From Pelomonas sp. V22 (GTDB taxonomy: Bacteria; Pseudomonadota; Gammaproteobacteria; Burkholderiales; Burkholderiaceae_C): a DNA stretch of 64,000 nt. The position numbers and the translations under genes are program-made. The notes under the pieces are model-generated. The model was not told the origin of the DNA, made no database searches, and saw nothing but the letters and a program-made list of their open reading frames with translations. The DNA lies in NCBI RefSeq assembly GCF_030014915.1, contig NZ_JAGIXS010000001.1:558001-622000 (forward strand), given 5' to 3'. Below, one piece after another: positions 8,960 to 19,169 of this stretch. How positions within the stretch are numbered: the first letter of the stretch is position 1; each line of letters opens with the position of its first letter.

Positions 8960-9253
8960 TCACTGAGCCGTGGACGAGGGGGCTTGCTGAGCAATGCGCT
9001 GGCCGTCGACCGTGCGCTGGCCTTCGACGACGACGCGCGGCAGCTGGGCCACGGTGTTCGTTTCGCGGGCCATCGCGATCTGGGTCGGAATACTCTGGCC
9101 AGTGATCTCGACACGCGGCAGCTGGTTGACGGCCACGTGGCGGTCATCCTGAGCGCTCATCGCGCCGGCGCCGACGGCGGCGATCATGATGGCAACAACG
9201 ACACCCAGGCGCTTGATCTGGGCATTGCGGTCGTAGCAGTAAACAGTGTTCAT
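8960..9253 (-). CDS. Small exported or anchored protein with two QLPRV repeats
   Basis: A 97-residue protein of unknown function. A hydrophobic segment (16-33) near the N-terminus looks like an uncleaved or poorly cleaved export signal. The outer part holds two near-copies of a 10-residue unit, QLPRVEITGQ (44-53) and QLPRVVVEGQ (70-79), separated by 16 residues. A purine-rich ribosome site precedes the ATG. The repeats suggest a paired binding strand; function is unknown. Confidence 0.65.
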   Translation of the reverse strand: MNTVYCYDRNAQIKRLGVVVAIMIAAVGAGAMSAQDDRHVAVNQLPRVEITGQSIPTQIAMARETNTVAQLPRVVVEGQRTVDGQRIAQQAPSSTAQ

Positions 9254-9306
9254 CTCCAGGCCTCCTTAAGCCGTGCAGCGTTTCTTCTGGTGCTGCGATG
9301 GAGCGA

Positions 9307-9333
9307 ACTATGCCAAGGGCAAACCCTAGTCAA
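9307..9333 (-). promoter_or_regulatory. Possible promoter for the QLPRV-repeat gene
   Basis: On the minus strand a TTGACT hexamer (9328-9333) and a CATAGT hexamer (9307-9312) are 15 bases apart, slightly short for sigma-70. The start site would be near 9300, about 47 bases before the ATG. The rest of 9254-9409 shows nothing else I can name. Confidence 0.3.
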
Positions 9334-9409
9334 AATCCGAATGCGATCAAGGGCCGGATCGGCCGACGAACTGCAGCCGGCAGCGACGAGCGTCGGGCCG
9401 CCGAGACGG

Positions 9410-10471
9410 TCAACCCAGGCAAACCCCTAGATCGTGGGCCACACTCACGAGCTCATCGCCCTCCGGCACCTGGCGGTTGTGTCCGGCCACGTCGGCCAGC
9501 GGCACACTGAGACAGCGGCCCTGCTGCAGGGCCAGCATGCGGCCGAAAGCCCCCTCCACCACCATGCGGGCCGCCTGCACGCCGAAGCGGGTGGCCAGCA
9601 CACGGTCGAACGCCGTCGGCGAACCGCCGCGCTGCAGATGGCCTAGCAAGGTATGGCGAATCTCCAGGCTGCTGCCGGCACCCAGTTGGGTTTGCAGGCC
9701 TTCCATCAGGCGCTGCCCCACCCCGCCCAGCCGAGCCGGCGCGCCGGGTGCTGACTGCAGCACCATCTCTCCCCCCACCTCGCGAGCGCCTTCGGCCACG
9801 CAGACCAGGGCATAGCCCTGATTGGCGCAGCGCTTCAGGCATTGCTCGGCCAGCGCTTCGAGCCGGTACCCGCGCTCGGGGATCAGGATGGCGTCGGCGC
9901 CGCCCGCCAGGCCGCCTTCGAGGGCGATCCAGCCGGCGAAGCGGCCCATGGTCTCGACAATCATCACCCGGCCATGGCTGCGCGCCGTGGTCTCCAGGCG
10001 ACCGAGGGACTCCGCCACCACGGCCACGGCACTGTCGAAGCCAAAGCTGCGCTCGTTGTGGGCGATGTCGTTGTCTATGGTCTTGGGCACCCCCACCACG
10101 GGCACGCCCAGGCGGGCAAAGCGCTCGGCGATGGTCATGGTGCCGTCGCCGCCGATGGCTACCAGCACGTCAACACCAGACCGGCCCAGCGTCTCCAGCG
10201 CGCGGGCCGATACGTCGCTGCCACCGGATCCGAAGTAATGGAACGGGTCCGCACGGTTGTGTGTGCCGAGCAAGCTGCCGCCTTCGTTGACGATGCCGCG
10301 CACGGCGGCCACGTCCAGCGGGCGCACCCGGCCCTCGATCAGGCCGAGGAAGCCGCGTTCGATACCCAGAATTTCGGCGCCGTGCTGTTCGATCAGGGCC
10401 AGGCTGATGGCCCGGATGACGGCGTTGAGCCCGGGGCAATCGCCCCCGCCGGTCAGGATGCCGACTCGCAT
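9410..10471 (-). CDS. 6-phosphofructokinase
   Basis: Phosphorylates fructose 6-phosphate at the key step of glycolysis. The 353-residue protein carries GGGDCPGLNA at the nucleotide site, GGDGT (107-111), PKTIDND (129-135), the substrate-binding MGR motif and a C-terminal HLQRGG loop. The residue equivalent to E. coli G104 is Gly (G110), which favours ATP over pyrophosphate. The residue equivalent to G124 is Lys (K130), the state seen in PPi enzymes and in actinobacterial ATP enzymes. The phosphoryl donor is therefore probably ATP but not certain. A strong ribosome site (GAGGAGGG) precedes the ATG. Confidence 0.93.
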   Translation of the reverse strand: MRVGILTGGGDCPGLNAVIRAISLALIEQHGAEILGIERGFLGLIEGRVRPLDVAAVRGIVNEGGSLLGTHNRADPFHYFGSGGSDVSARALETLGRSGVDVLVAIGGDGTMTIAERFARLGVPVVGVPKTIDNDIAHNERSFGFDSAVAVVAESLGRLETTARSHGRVMIVETMGRFAGWIALEGGLAGGADAILIPERGYRLEALAEQCLKRCANQGYALVCVAEGAREVGGEMVLQSAPGAPARLGGVGQRLMEGLQTQLGAGSSLEIRHTLLGHLQRGGSPTAFDRVLATRFGVQAARMVVEGAFGRMLALQQGRCLSVPLADVAGHNRQVPEGDELVSVAHDLGVCLG

Positions 10472-10518
10472 GGAAGAACCCTCCTCACTGAGGGCATCCT
10501 GCCACCAGGGTCAGCCAA

Positions 10519-10550
10519 GCTCAAGGGCGCCATCCCGGCGCCGCTTGAGC
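10519..10550 (-). terminator. Strong hairpin after the coiled-coil protein gene
   Basis: Arms GCTCAAG+GGCGCC and GGCGCC+G+CTTGAGC form a 13-bp stem with one bulged base and a 5-base loop. It lies 15 bases beyond the stop at 10566. No T-run follows on the minus strand, so it may be an RNA-stabilising or Rho-assisted end rather than a classical terminator. Confidence 0.4.
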
Positions 10551-10565
10551 AGGGTCAGGAAAGGC

Positions 10566-11267
10566 TCACTTGGCGGCCGAAGCGGCAGCCGCAGCAGCGG
10601 CGGCCTTGGCGCGCTCGGCCTTGACGGCCTTCCAGTCGAGGTCATCGTATTCCTTGCCCAGGCATTTGGCCTTGAGGTCGGTCTTGTCGTCCTTCAGCGC
10701 CTCAATGCGCTCGTTCAGCGCAGCCTTGGCTTCGTTGTGCGGCTCAACCTTCACATTGAGCGCCGCCTTCTCCTTCAGCAGAGTCTCACGCAGCTTGTTG
10801 TAGTCTTCGATGCGTGCCTGCAGGGCGGTCCGACGCTCATTGATGTCATTGACCTTCTTGAGCAACTCTTCTTTCTTGATCTTGCCTTCTTTCTGCTCCG
10901 CGATAAGAAGGTCGTTGGCCTTGTTCAGGCCCAGAACATCCTCATTCAGCACGGCGCCAGCCTTGTTGAAGTCTTCGGTTGCCTTGTTGCTGGCGTCCAT
11001 CGCCGACTTGAGTTCTTCCTGCTTGGCCTCGAAAGCCTTGATCAGCGCCGGCAACACCTGCTCTTCGGCCTCGATGCGCTCATCAATCTCCTGGCACTCG
11101 CGGATCTGGTTGCGAGACATCAGCACCGGCTTCGGCTTGTCCACGACCGGCTTGCTGACCTTGTTGTTCTTGGGATCGACCTTGGCCTTGGGATTGGCGG
11201 TGGTCTGGGCCTGCGCCAGCGTGGACACGAGGGCGACGACGGTGACGGAGATCAGGAGACGTTTCAT
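10566..11267 (-). CDS. Periplasmic coiled-coil protein of unknown function
   Basis: 233 residues. A signal peptide (1-20, cleaving after AQA) is followed by a Lys/Pro/Val-rich linker (25-50) and then a long heptad-type, highly charged helix from about 55 to 205. The C-terminus (about 217-233) is a run of alanines ending in Lys. The two cysteines (in IRECQEI and KAKCLGK) bracket the coiled coil and could form a disulfide. No family could be named. It is divergent from yaeQ, with a 121-base spacer that includes a 7-bp hairpin at 11287-11303. Confidence 0.75.
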   Translation of the reverse strand: MKRLLISVTVVALVSTLAQAQTTANPKAKVDPKNNKVSKPVVDKPKPVLMSRNQIRECQEIDERIEAEEQVLPALIKAFEAKQEELKSAMDASNKATEDFNKAGAVLNEDVLGLNKANDLLIAEQKEGKIKKEELLKKVNDINERRTALQARIEDYNKLRETLLKEKAALNVKVEPHNEAKAALNERIEALKDDKTDLKAKCLGKEYDDLDWKAVKAERAKAAAAAAAASAAK

Positions 11268-11388
11268 GTCTGACAGCTCGGTTGGCGCCCGGCCAAGCCG
11301 GGCTGTAAAACAAGGGCCGAATCATGCCACGAGCCGTGGCTGCGGATAATGCGCGGCTTCCCGCAAGCGTAAGACTCTGAAAGCGCCC

Positions 11389-11952
11389 ATGGCACTGAAA
11401 GCCACCATCCACAAAGCCCAGCTGCAGATCTCCGACATGGACCGCCATGTCTATGGCGAACACAACCTGGTGATCGCCCGCCATCCGTCCGAGACCGACG
11501 AGCGCATGATGATCCGCGTGCTGGCCTACGCGCTGCACGTGCCGGCGGACGAGATGCGCGGCCGCCTGGAGTTCAGCAAGGGCTTGTCGGACGTGGATGA
11601 GCCCGAACTCTGGCAGCTCGACCTGACCGGCGACGTGGTGCACTGGATCGACCTCGGCCAGCCCGACGAGCGCCGCATCATGAAGGCCCATGGCAGGGCC
11701 GAGCGCGTCACGGTGATCAGCTATGCCTCCAGCACGCCGGTCTGGTGGGGCAACCTCGAGGGCAAGCTGATACGCGCTCCCAAGCTGGATGTCTGGCAGA
11801 TCCCTGCCGAGCAGTCGCAAGCCCTCGCGGCCCTGGCCGAGCGCAGCATGCAACTGCAGATCAGCATCCAGGACGGCAGCATCTACGTCTCGACCGCGAA
11901 TGCCTCGGTCGAAATCCACCCTCAGGCGCTGCGCCGGGCCGAGGCCCGCTGA
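11389..11952 (+). CDS. YaeQ family protein
   Basis: 187 residues matching the YaeQ family across its whole length: it opens MALKATIHKAQLQISDMDRH and carries the conserved RMMIRVLAYALH, PELWQLDLTG and WIDLGQPDE blocks. YaeQ proteins adopt a PD-(D/E)XK nuclease-like fold, but their function is poorly defined; early work linked them to haemolysin expression. The candidate active-site acidic residues (the DL and EP in the PELWQLDLTG and GQPDE region) are present. Its stop is 12 bases from the convergent TlpA-like gene. Confidence 0.9.
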   Translation: MALKATIHKAQLQISDMDRHVYGEHNLVIARHPSETDERMMIRVLAYALHVPADEMRGRLEFSKGLSDVDEPELWQLDLTGDVVHWIDLGQPDERRIMKAHGRAERVTVISYASSTPVWWGNLEGKLIRAPKLDVWQIPAEQSQALAALAERSMQLQISIQDGSIYVSTANASVEIHPQALRRAEAR

Positions 11953-11964
11953 TCACGCAGGGCG

Positions 11965-12750
11965 TCAGCCGCCCTTGTCCTTGGCAAGCAGCTGCTTCAC
12001 CCAGGCCGCCAACGCCGCATGCTCGGCGCGGCCGGCGGCTTCATCCTCGCTGGGCGTCTGGCCCAGCTGCTTGAAACCCAGCAGGCGCCCCTGCGGATCG
12101 AGCACCACGAAGCTCGGATAGCTGTTGATGCCCAGGCTCTGGTTGAAAGCCCGACTCTCGATCAGCACCGGCCAGTTCAGCTTGTGACGGTCCAGGAAGC
12201 GCTGGGCCTTGGCCTGGTCGTCAAAGGTCACGGCCAACAGGTTCAGCTCTGGGTGGAGCTCACGAAACTTGTTCAGCGAGGGAACCTCGGCGATGCAGGG
12301 CGCGCAGGCCTCGAAGAAGAAGCTGAGCACGCTGTACTTGCCGGCCAGCGTGCCCTTGTCATGCAGCTTGCCGTCCAGGCCCTTCAGCAGGAAATCGGGC
12401 AGCGGCTGGCCCGCCTTGACCTTGAAGGCAGCCGTCTCCTTCTCGCGCAAGGCCGCCGCCTCCTCGGCCGTCAGCTTCTTCTGGATCTGGAACTTGACCA
12501 GATTGCCGGGCGATGTCTTGGTCAGCGACCAGCCCTGCCCACCCTTCACCTGCGCCAGGAACTCGACAAACGTGAGGGACTTGCCCTGGATGTCCAGGTA
12601 GCTGAGCTTGGCGTCGGCATCGATGGACAACTGCTTGAGCAGTTGTCGCTCGCCCTCGGGCGTGGGGGGCACGTCAAACGTACCAGCATGGGCGGCGGCC
12701 GCACCCAGGGCGAGCGCACAGCTGAGCAGTGCGGGCAGGATTCTCTTCAT
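11965..12750 (-). CDS. Periplasmic TlpA/ResA-like thioredoxin-fold protein
   Basis: 261 residues. A signal peptide (1-22, AHA cleavage), a unique N-terminal region rich in Lys/Glu (30-110), then an AhpC/TlpA thioredoxin domain with the active site C149-A-P-C152 in FFFEACAPCIAEVPSL and the cis-proline loop SYPSFVV. It is expected to reduce or oxidise periplasmic thiols. The start is the ATG giving MKRILPALLS; a 12-residue upstream extension lacks signal-peptide character. No partner (cytochrome c maturation genes) is next to it. Confidence 0.86.
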   Translation of the reverse strand: MKRILPALLSCALALGAAAAHAGTFDVPPTPEGERQLLKQLSIDADAKLSYLDIQGKSLTFVEFLAQVKGGQGWSLTKTSPGNLVKFQIQKKLTAEEAAALREKETAAFKVKAGQPLPDFLLKGLDGKLHDKGTLAGKYSVLSFFFEACAPCIAEVPSLNKFRELHPELNLLAVTFDDQAKAQRFLDRHKLNWPVLIESRAFNQSLGINSYPSFVVLDPQGRLLGFKQLGQTPSEDEAAGRAEHAALAAWVKQLLAKDKGG

Positions 12751-12919
12751 CGTTGCGTCCTCGTTGGTGTTCGCAGGCGGGCGCATGCTAACCGCATTCC
12801 TGCGCGCTGAGAGCGGGCCAGCGGCCCGGGCTTTCGCGTCCTTCCTTCGGGTGAGCCCATCGTCGCCTGCTCGCGCACTAGACTCCAGCCACCCGATTCA
12901 ACCGCTCTCATGGTGACGC

Positions 12920-15049
12920 TTGTCCACATCCCCTCGCCGGACGCTGTCCGCCCTGCTGCTGTGCTGCCAGACTCACATCACCACCCCCGCCATGGCTGAC
13001 ACCGCCCCCACCGACCCCTATCAATGGCTGGAAGAAGTCCAGGGCGAGCGCGCGCTCAGCTGGGTGCGCGAGCGCAATGCCGCCTCGACCCAGCAACTGC
13101 AGGCCCGCCCCGACTACGCGCCCATCCGAGCCGAGATGCTGGAGCTGCTGAACGCCAAGGACCGCATTCCCAGCGTGAGCCGCATGGGCACCTGGCTCTA
13201 CAACCTCTGGACGGACGACAAGCAGCCGCGCGGCCTGTGGCGCCGCACTTCCCTGGCCGAGTTCCGCAAGCCGGAGCCGAAATGGGAGACCGTGCTGGAC
13301 ATCGACGCGCTCGGCAAGGCCGAGGGCGAGAACTGGGTTTTCGGCGGCGCGCAATGCCTGGCGCCCGACTACCGGCGCTGCCTCTTGATGCTCTCGCGCG
13401 GCGGCGCCGACGCGGTGGTGGTGCGCGAGTTTGATGCGGTGGCCAAAAAGTTCATCGCGCCGGCCGACGGCGGCTTCTTCGTGGCCGAGGCCAAGACCGA
13501 TGTGGCCTGGCTGGACGAGAACACCCTCTTCATCGGCAGCGACTTCGGCCCCGGCTCACAAACCGACTCCGGCTATCCGCGCCAGATCAAGCGCTGGCAG
13601 CGCGGCCAGAAGCTGGCCGAGGCCAAAGTCGTCTTCGAGGGCGAGGCCAAGGACGTGTCGGTCTCGGCCCAGGTCGATCACACGCCGGGCCATGAACGCA
13701 TCCAGTTCAGCCGTGCGCTGGACTTCTACAACCAGCTCAGCTTCCTCCTGCAGGGCGACAAGCTGCAAAAGCTGGACGTACCCACCGACGTCAGCACCAG
13801 CTTCTGGGGCCCGCGCCTGCTGCTCTCCCCGCGCAAGCCCTGGACCGTGGGCGGCCAGACCTTTGCTGCGGGCAGCCTGCTGCTGGCCGACAGCGCCGCC
13901 TACCTGCGCGGCGAGCGCAAGCTGCAGATCCTGTTCTCGCCCACGCCCACCCGCTCGCTGGCCGGCTACACCTTCACGCGCCAGCACCTGGTCCTGAACA
14001 TCAGCGACAAGGTCGCCAGCCGGCTGGAGGAATGGAGCTTTGCCGACAAAGAGCCGCAGCATCGCGAGATCCAGGCGCCCTTCCCAGGCACGCTGAACAC
14101 GGTCAGCCTCTATGACAGCGAATTGCCCAAGGACGAACTCGGCGAACACTACCTGGTCAGCTACACCGACTTCCTGAACCCGGGCAATCTCTCGCTGGCC
14201 AAGGCCGGCAGCGACCAGCGCGAGTTGCTCAAGACCCGCCAGCCCCGTTTCAACACCGAGGGCATGCGCGCCGAGCAGTTGGAGGCCGTGAGCAAGGACG
14301 GCACCAAAGTACCCTACTTCGTCGTCTGGCCTGCGGGTGCCAAGCCCGATGGCAAGAACCCCACCCTGCTCTATGGCTACGGTGGCTTCGAGGTCTCGCT
14401 GCAGCCCAGCTACTCGGGCGGCGTGGGCCGGGCCTGGTCGGCGCGTGGCGGCGTCTATGTGCTGGCCAACATCCGTGGCGGCGGCGAGTTCGGCCCAGGC
14501 TGGCACCAGGCGGCCACCAAGGCCAACAAGCAACGCAGCTACGACGACTTCGCCGCCGTGGCCGAGGACCTGATTGCGCGCAAGATCACCAGCCCGCGCC
14601 ACCTCGGCATCATGGGCGGCAGCAATGGTGGCCTGCTGGTCGGAGCCACCTTTGTGCAGCGCCCCGAGCTGTTCAATGCCGTGGTCTGCCAGGTGCCGCT
14701 CCTGGACATGCGCCGCTACCACCAGCTCCTGGCCGGCGCCTCCTGGATGGCCGAGTACGGCAACCCGGACGATCCGGCCGAGTGGGCCTTCATCTCCAAG
14801 TACAGCCCCTACCAGAACGTCAAGAAGGGCGTGAAGTACCCCAAGGTTTTCTTCGCCACTTCGACGCGCGATGACCGGGTCCACCCCGGCCACGCCCGCA
14901 AGATGGCGGCGCTGATGCAGGCCCAGGGCCATGAGCTGCTGTACTACGAGAACATCGAGGGCGGCCACGGTGGCGCGGCCGACAACGAGCAGTCCGCCAC
15001 CCTGCTCGCGCTCGAGTACAGCTATCTGTGGCAGCAACTGGGACGCTGA
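12920..15049 (+). CDS. Prolyl oligopeptidase family serine peptidase (S9A)
   Basis: Cleaves short peptides after proline. An N-terminal seven-blade propeller (about 60-430) precedes the alpha/beta-hydrolase domain, with catalytic S568 (GGSNGG), D651 (TRDDRVHP) and H683 (EGGHGG), counted from the TTG at 12920. The start is uncertain: TTG 12920 adds a short segment with RR, a hydrophobic core and an AMA site that could be a signal peptide, whereas ATG 12992 gives a 685-residue cytosolic form starting MADTAPTDPYQWLEEV, typical of the family. Neither has a clear ribosome site. The stop overlaps the next start by one base. Confidence 0.9.
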   Translation: MSTSPRRTLSALLLCCQTHITTPAMADTAPTDPYQWLEEVQGERALSWVRERNAASTQQLQARPDYAPIRAEMLELLNAKDRIPSVSRMGTWLYNLWTDDKQPRGLWRRTSLAEFRKPEPKWETVLDIDALGKAEGENWVFGGAQCLAPDYRRCLLMLSRGGADAVVVREFDAVAKKFIAPADGGFFVAEAKTDVAWLDENTLFIGSDFGPGSQTDSGYPRQIKRWQRGQKLAEAKVVFEGEAKDVSVSAQVDHTPGHERIQFSRALDFYNQLSFLLQGDKLQKLDVPTDVSTSFWGPRLLLSPRKPWTVGGQTFAAGSLLLADSAAYLRGERKLQILFSPTPTRSLAGYTFTRQHLVLNISDKVASRLEEWSFADKEPQHREIQAPFPGTLNTVSLYDSELPKDELGEHYLVSYTDFLNPGNLSLAKAGSDQRELLKTRQPRFNTEGMRAEQLEAVSKDGTKVPYFVVWPAGAKPDGKNPTLLYGYGGFEVSLQPSYSGGVGRAWSARGGVYVLANIRGGGEFGPGWHQAATKANKQRSYDDFAAVAEDLIARKITSPRHLGIMGGSNGGLLVGATFVQRPELFNAVVCQVPLLDMRRYHQLLAGASWMAEYGNPDDPAEWAFISKYSPYQNVKKGVKYPKVFFATSTRDDRVHPGHARKMAALMQAQGHELLYYENIEGGHGGAADNEQSATLLALEYSYLWQQLGR

Positions 15050-15897
15050 TGGAACCCCTCGATATTGTTCAACGCATGGGTGGCTTCTCGGCCGAGGTCG
15101 AAGGCGAAGCGCTTGAGCTCGACTACATGCAAAGCGGCGGGCAGATCGTCTTCCACCACACGTTCACCGCCGATGCCTTGCGGGGGCGCGGCCTGGCTGG
15201 GCAGATGGTCGAGCATGGCTTGCGCTGGGCGGCCGAGCAGGAGCGCCCGGTCGTGGCCGCCTGCAGCTATGTGGCCGCCTGGCTGGACCGCCATCCGGCC
15301 TGGCAGCGCGTGACCGAGCCCACGCCGGTGCAACAAGTGCTGAACTTCTGGTTCGGCTCCCTGGGCAGTGCAGAAGATGATCAGCTGCGCGGCGCATGGT
15401 TCCGCAAGAGCGAAGTCTTTGATGAAGAGATCCGGTCCCGCTTCGGTGCCCTGCTGGAGCAGGCGCTGGCCGGCGGCTTGAAGGAATGGGAGCGGAGCAG
15501 CCATGGCAGCCTGGCCCGCATCGTCCTGCTGGACCAGTTCACCCGCAATGCCTTCCGCAACATGCCGCGCGCATTTGCCGGCGATGCCGAGGCGCTGCGC
15601 GTCAGCCTCGCCTTGCTGGAAAGCGGCAAGTTCAAGTCGCTGACGACGCTTCAGCGCTGGTTCGCCCTCATGCCGCTGGAGCATGCGGAAGACCTGGCGA
15701 TGCAGGACCGTTCGGTGGCCGCCTTCGAACAGTTGGCAGCCGAGGACGAGCGGATGACAGGCGCGCTGGACTACGCGATCAAGCACCGCGAGGTGGTGGC
15801 GCAATACGGCCGCTTCCCGCACCGCAACGCCCTTCTCGGCCGCGAGAGCACGGCGGCTGAGCTGGCCTACCTGGCCCAGCCCGGCGCCGGCTTCTGA
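15049..15897 (+). CDS. GNAT-like acetyltransferase domain fused to DUF924
   Basis: 282 residues in two parts. Residues 1-86 resemble the small NATD1/YidJ-type N-acetyltransferase (LDYMQSGGQIVFHHTF, then GRGLAGQMVEHGL as the acetyl-CoA loop, then CSYVAAWLDRHP). Residues from about 92 to 280 are a complete DUF924 domain (VLNFWFG, WFRKSEVFDEEI, LDQFTRNAFRNMPRAFAGD, YGRFPHRNALLGREST). Both are usually free-standing. The fusion is in one uninterrupted frame whose ATG overlaps the peptidase stop by a base. DUF924 has no agreed function; the fusion suggests a shared substrate or pathway. Confidence 0.86.
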   Translation: MEPLDIVQRMGGFSAEVEGEALELDYMQSGGQIVFHHTFTADALRGRGLAGQMVEHGLRWAAEQERPVVAACSYVAAWLDRHPAWQRVTEPTPVQQVLNFWFGSLGSAEDDQLRGAWFRKSEVFDEEIRSRFGALLEQALAGGLKEWERSSHGSLARIVLLDQFTRNAFRNMPRAFAGDAEALRVSLALLESGKFKSLTTLQRWFALMPLEHAEDLAMQDRSVAAFEQLAAEDERMTGALDYAIKHREVVAQYGRFPHRNALLGRESTAAELAYLAQPGAGF

Positions 15898-15907
15898 CTT
15901 ACGGCGA

Positions 15908-17614
15908 TCAACGCGGCTCGCGCTCCTGCAGCACGCGCCACATCACCTTGCCGGCGCCGCTCTTGGGCAGGGCGTCGACGAACTCGACGATGCGCGGCAC
16001 CTTGTAGGCCGCCATGTGCTCGCGTGACCAGGCCACGATGTCCTCGGCCGTGGTCTTGCCCTTGGCCTCGGCCCGCAGCACGACCACGGCCTTGACCGTC
16101 TCGCCGCGGTATTCGTCCTTGGCCGAAATGATGCAGGCCTCCTGCACCGCCGGGTTCTTGTAGAGCAGCAGCTCCACCTCGCTCGGCCAGACCTTGTAGC
16201 CGCTGGCGTTGATCATGCGCTTCAGGCGGTCGGTGATGAAGAAGTAGCCCTCCTCGTCCATGCGCCCCAGGTCGCCGGTGCGGAAGAATTGCTTGCCGTC
16301 GATCTCGATGAAGGCCGCTTCGGTCGCCGCCGGCTGGCGCCAGTAGCCCTTGAACACCATGGGCCCGTGGCTGACGATCTCGCCCACCTCGCCGATGGGC
16401 ATCTCCTCCAGCGTGACCGGATCGATGATGCGCGAGTCCACGCCGTAGATCCCGATCCCGAGGCACTGCAGCTTGGCCCGCTCGGGCGGGTTGCCATGCG
16501 TGGGGGCGGCGGTCTCGGTCAGGCCATAGCCCTCGGCAAAGGTCAGGCCGAACTCCTGCTGCAGCCGCTCGGCCACCGCCGCCGGCATGGCGGCGCCGCC
16601 ACCGCTCAAGTACTGCAGGCTGGAAAGGTCGAAGCTCTTGTAGTTCGGGCTGCCGAACAGGTCGATGATCATGGTCGGGATGCAGGTCCAGTGCGTGACC
16701 TTCTTCGCCGAGATCAGTCGCCCCGCCAGCTCGCGGTCCCAGCGCGGCATGATGACCACGGTCGCGCCAAGAAACACCGGACCCAGCACGCCATAGAGCA
16801 GGCCCGTGATGTGGAAGAAGGGCACGACCGCCAGGCAGACCGACTCGGCCGAGGCATGGCCCCAGAGCCCGCCGCCCACCGAGTTGCTCATCAGCGTGCG
16901 GTTGGTGTGCATGCAGCCCTTGGGCAGGCCGGTCGTGCCCGAGGTGTAGGGCAGATGGGCCATGTCGTCAGGTCCATTGCATTGAGCGCTCGGCTTCAGG
17001 CCGGCTGCCAGCGCATCGGCCCAGTGCATCGCGCCCTCAGGCAGGGCGACTTCGCGAGTCAACCAGGCAGCCATCGCCTCCGGCAAACCCAGCTCGGGCG
17101 GAATGCCACCGGCGGGCAGCGCATCCTGGTACTGAGTCACCAACACTTTCGCCCGCTTGTCGGCCTGCAGCTGCTGATTGGCTTGGTCGACGATGGCCGC
17201 CAGGTCGGCGCTGCAGATCACCAGCCGGGTGTCGGGATCGGTAAGGTAGTGGCCGAACTCTTCGGCCCGGTTCATAGGGTTGACCGGCACCACCACGGCG
17301 TCGGCCCGATTGATCGCGTAGAACGCGATGTGGAACTGTGGGCAGTTCTGCATATAGAGCGCCACACGGTCGCCCCGCTGCACGCCCTGGGACTGGAGCC
17401 ACCCAGCCAGCGCCAGGGCTTGGTCCCGCATCTCCGCGTAGCTGATCGTCTGGCCGCAGAAGAACGTGGCCGCCTTGTGCGGATAGCGCGCCGCCGCCAC
17501 CTCGAGGTTGAACCATAGCGTGGTCTCGGGAATCGCCAATTCGCGCGGCAACCGGCGCGGCCAGTGGCTGCGCTGCGCAATGCGCTGAGGGCTCAGGGAC
17601 GGGGTGCTGCTCAT
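15908..17614 (-). CDS. Long-chain acyl-CoA synthetase (AMP-binding)
   Basis: A 568-residue ANL-superfamily ligase that activates a carboxylic acid as acyl-AMP and then acyl-CoA. It has YTSGTTGLPKG (P-loop), YGLTET, the GDLGRMDEEGYF hinge region, SGYKVWPSEVE and the catalytic lysine near the C-terminus in KSGAGKVMWR. The start is MSSTPSLSPQ, with a GGAG ribosome site 9 bases upstream; a 27-residue longer frame looks non-coding. Chain length is unknown, but the two-subunit acyl-CoA dehydrogenase elsewhere in the window suggests fatty- or dicarboxylic-acid use. It is convergent with the GNAT-DUF924 gene. Confidence 0.92.
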   Translation of the reverse strand: MSSTPSLSPQRIAQRSHWPRRLPRELAIPETTLWFNLEVAAARYPHKAATFFCGQTISYAEMRDQALALAGWLQSQGVQRGDRVALYMQNCPQFHIAFYAINRADAVVVPVNPMNRAEEFGHYLTDPDTRLVICSADLAAIVDQANQQLQADKRAKVLVTQYQDALPAGGIPPELGLPEAMAAWLTREVALPEGAMHWADALAAGLKPSAQCNGPDDMAHLPYTSGTTGLPKGCMHTNRTLMSNSVGGGLWGHASAESVCLAVVPFFHITGLLYGVLGPVFLGATVVIMPRWDRELAGRLISAKKVTHWTCIPTMIIDLFGSPNYKSFDLSSLQYLSGGGAAMPAAVAERLQQEFGLTFAEGYGLTETAAPTHGNPPERAKLQCLGIGIYGVDSRIIDPVTLEEMPIGEVGEIVSHGPMVFKGYWRQPAATEAAFIEIDGKQFFRTGDLGRMDEEGYFFITDRLKRMINASGYKVWPSEVELLLYKNPAVQEACIISAKDEYRGETVKAVVVLRAEAKGKTTAEDIVAWSREHMAAYKVPRIVEFVDALPKSGAGKVMWRVLQEREPR

Positions 17615-17763
17615 CGGGCTTGTCTCCGCTATTGCTGCTTGCTTCGGGCCATTCTTGCCGCAGCCCCTACTTTGCACCTGTCGCTCACTCGACATGAACT
17701 CGACAGTCGGCCCCAGGGTTACACCCGGTTTTTGACAGAAAATGCCGGATCCCTTCTCCCTAG

Positions 17764-19104
<1,341 letters not shown>

Positions 19105-19169
19105 TCCACAGCCGGGGCACCGGCGTAGAGAATCAGCGCCGCCAGGCCATCAAGGCCGAGGGAGCGGTG

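Noticed and set aside
17732-17737. A perfect TTGACA hexamer before argG
   Set aside because: No acceptable -10 hexamer at 16-18 bases, so not called as a promoter.
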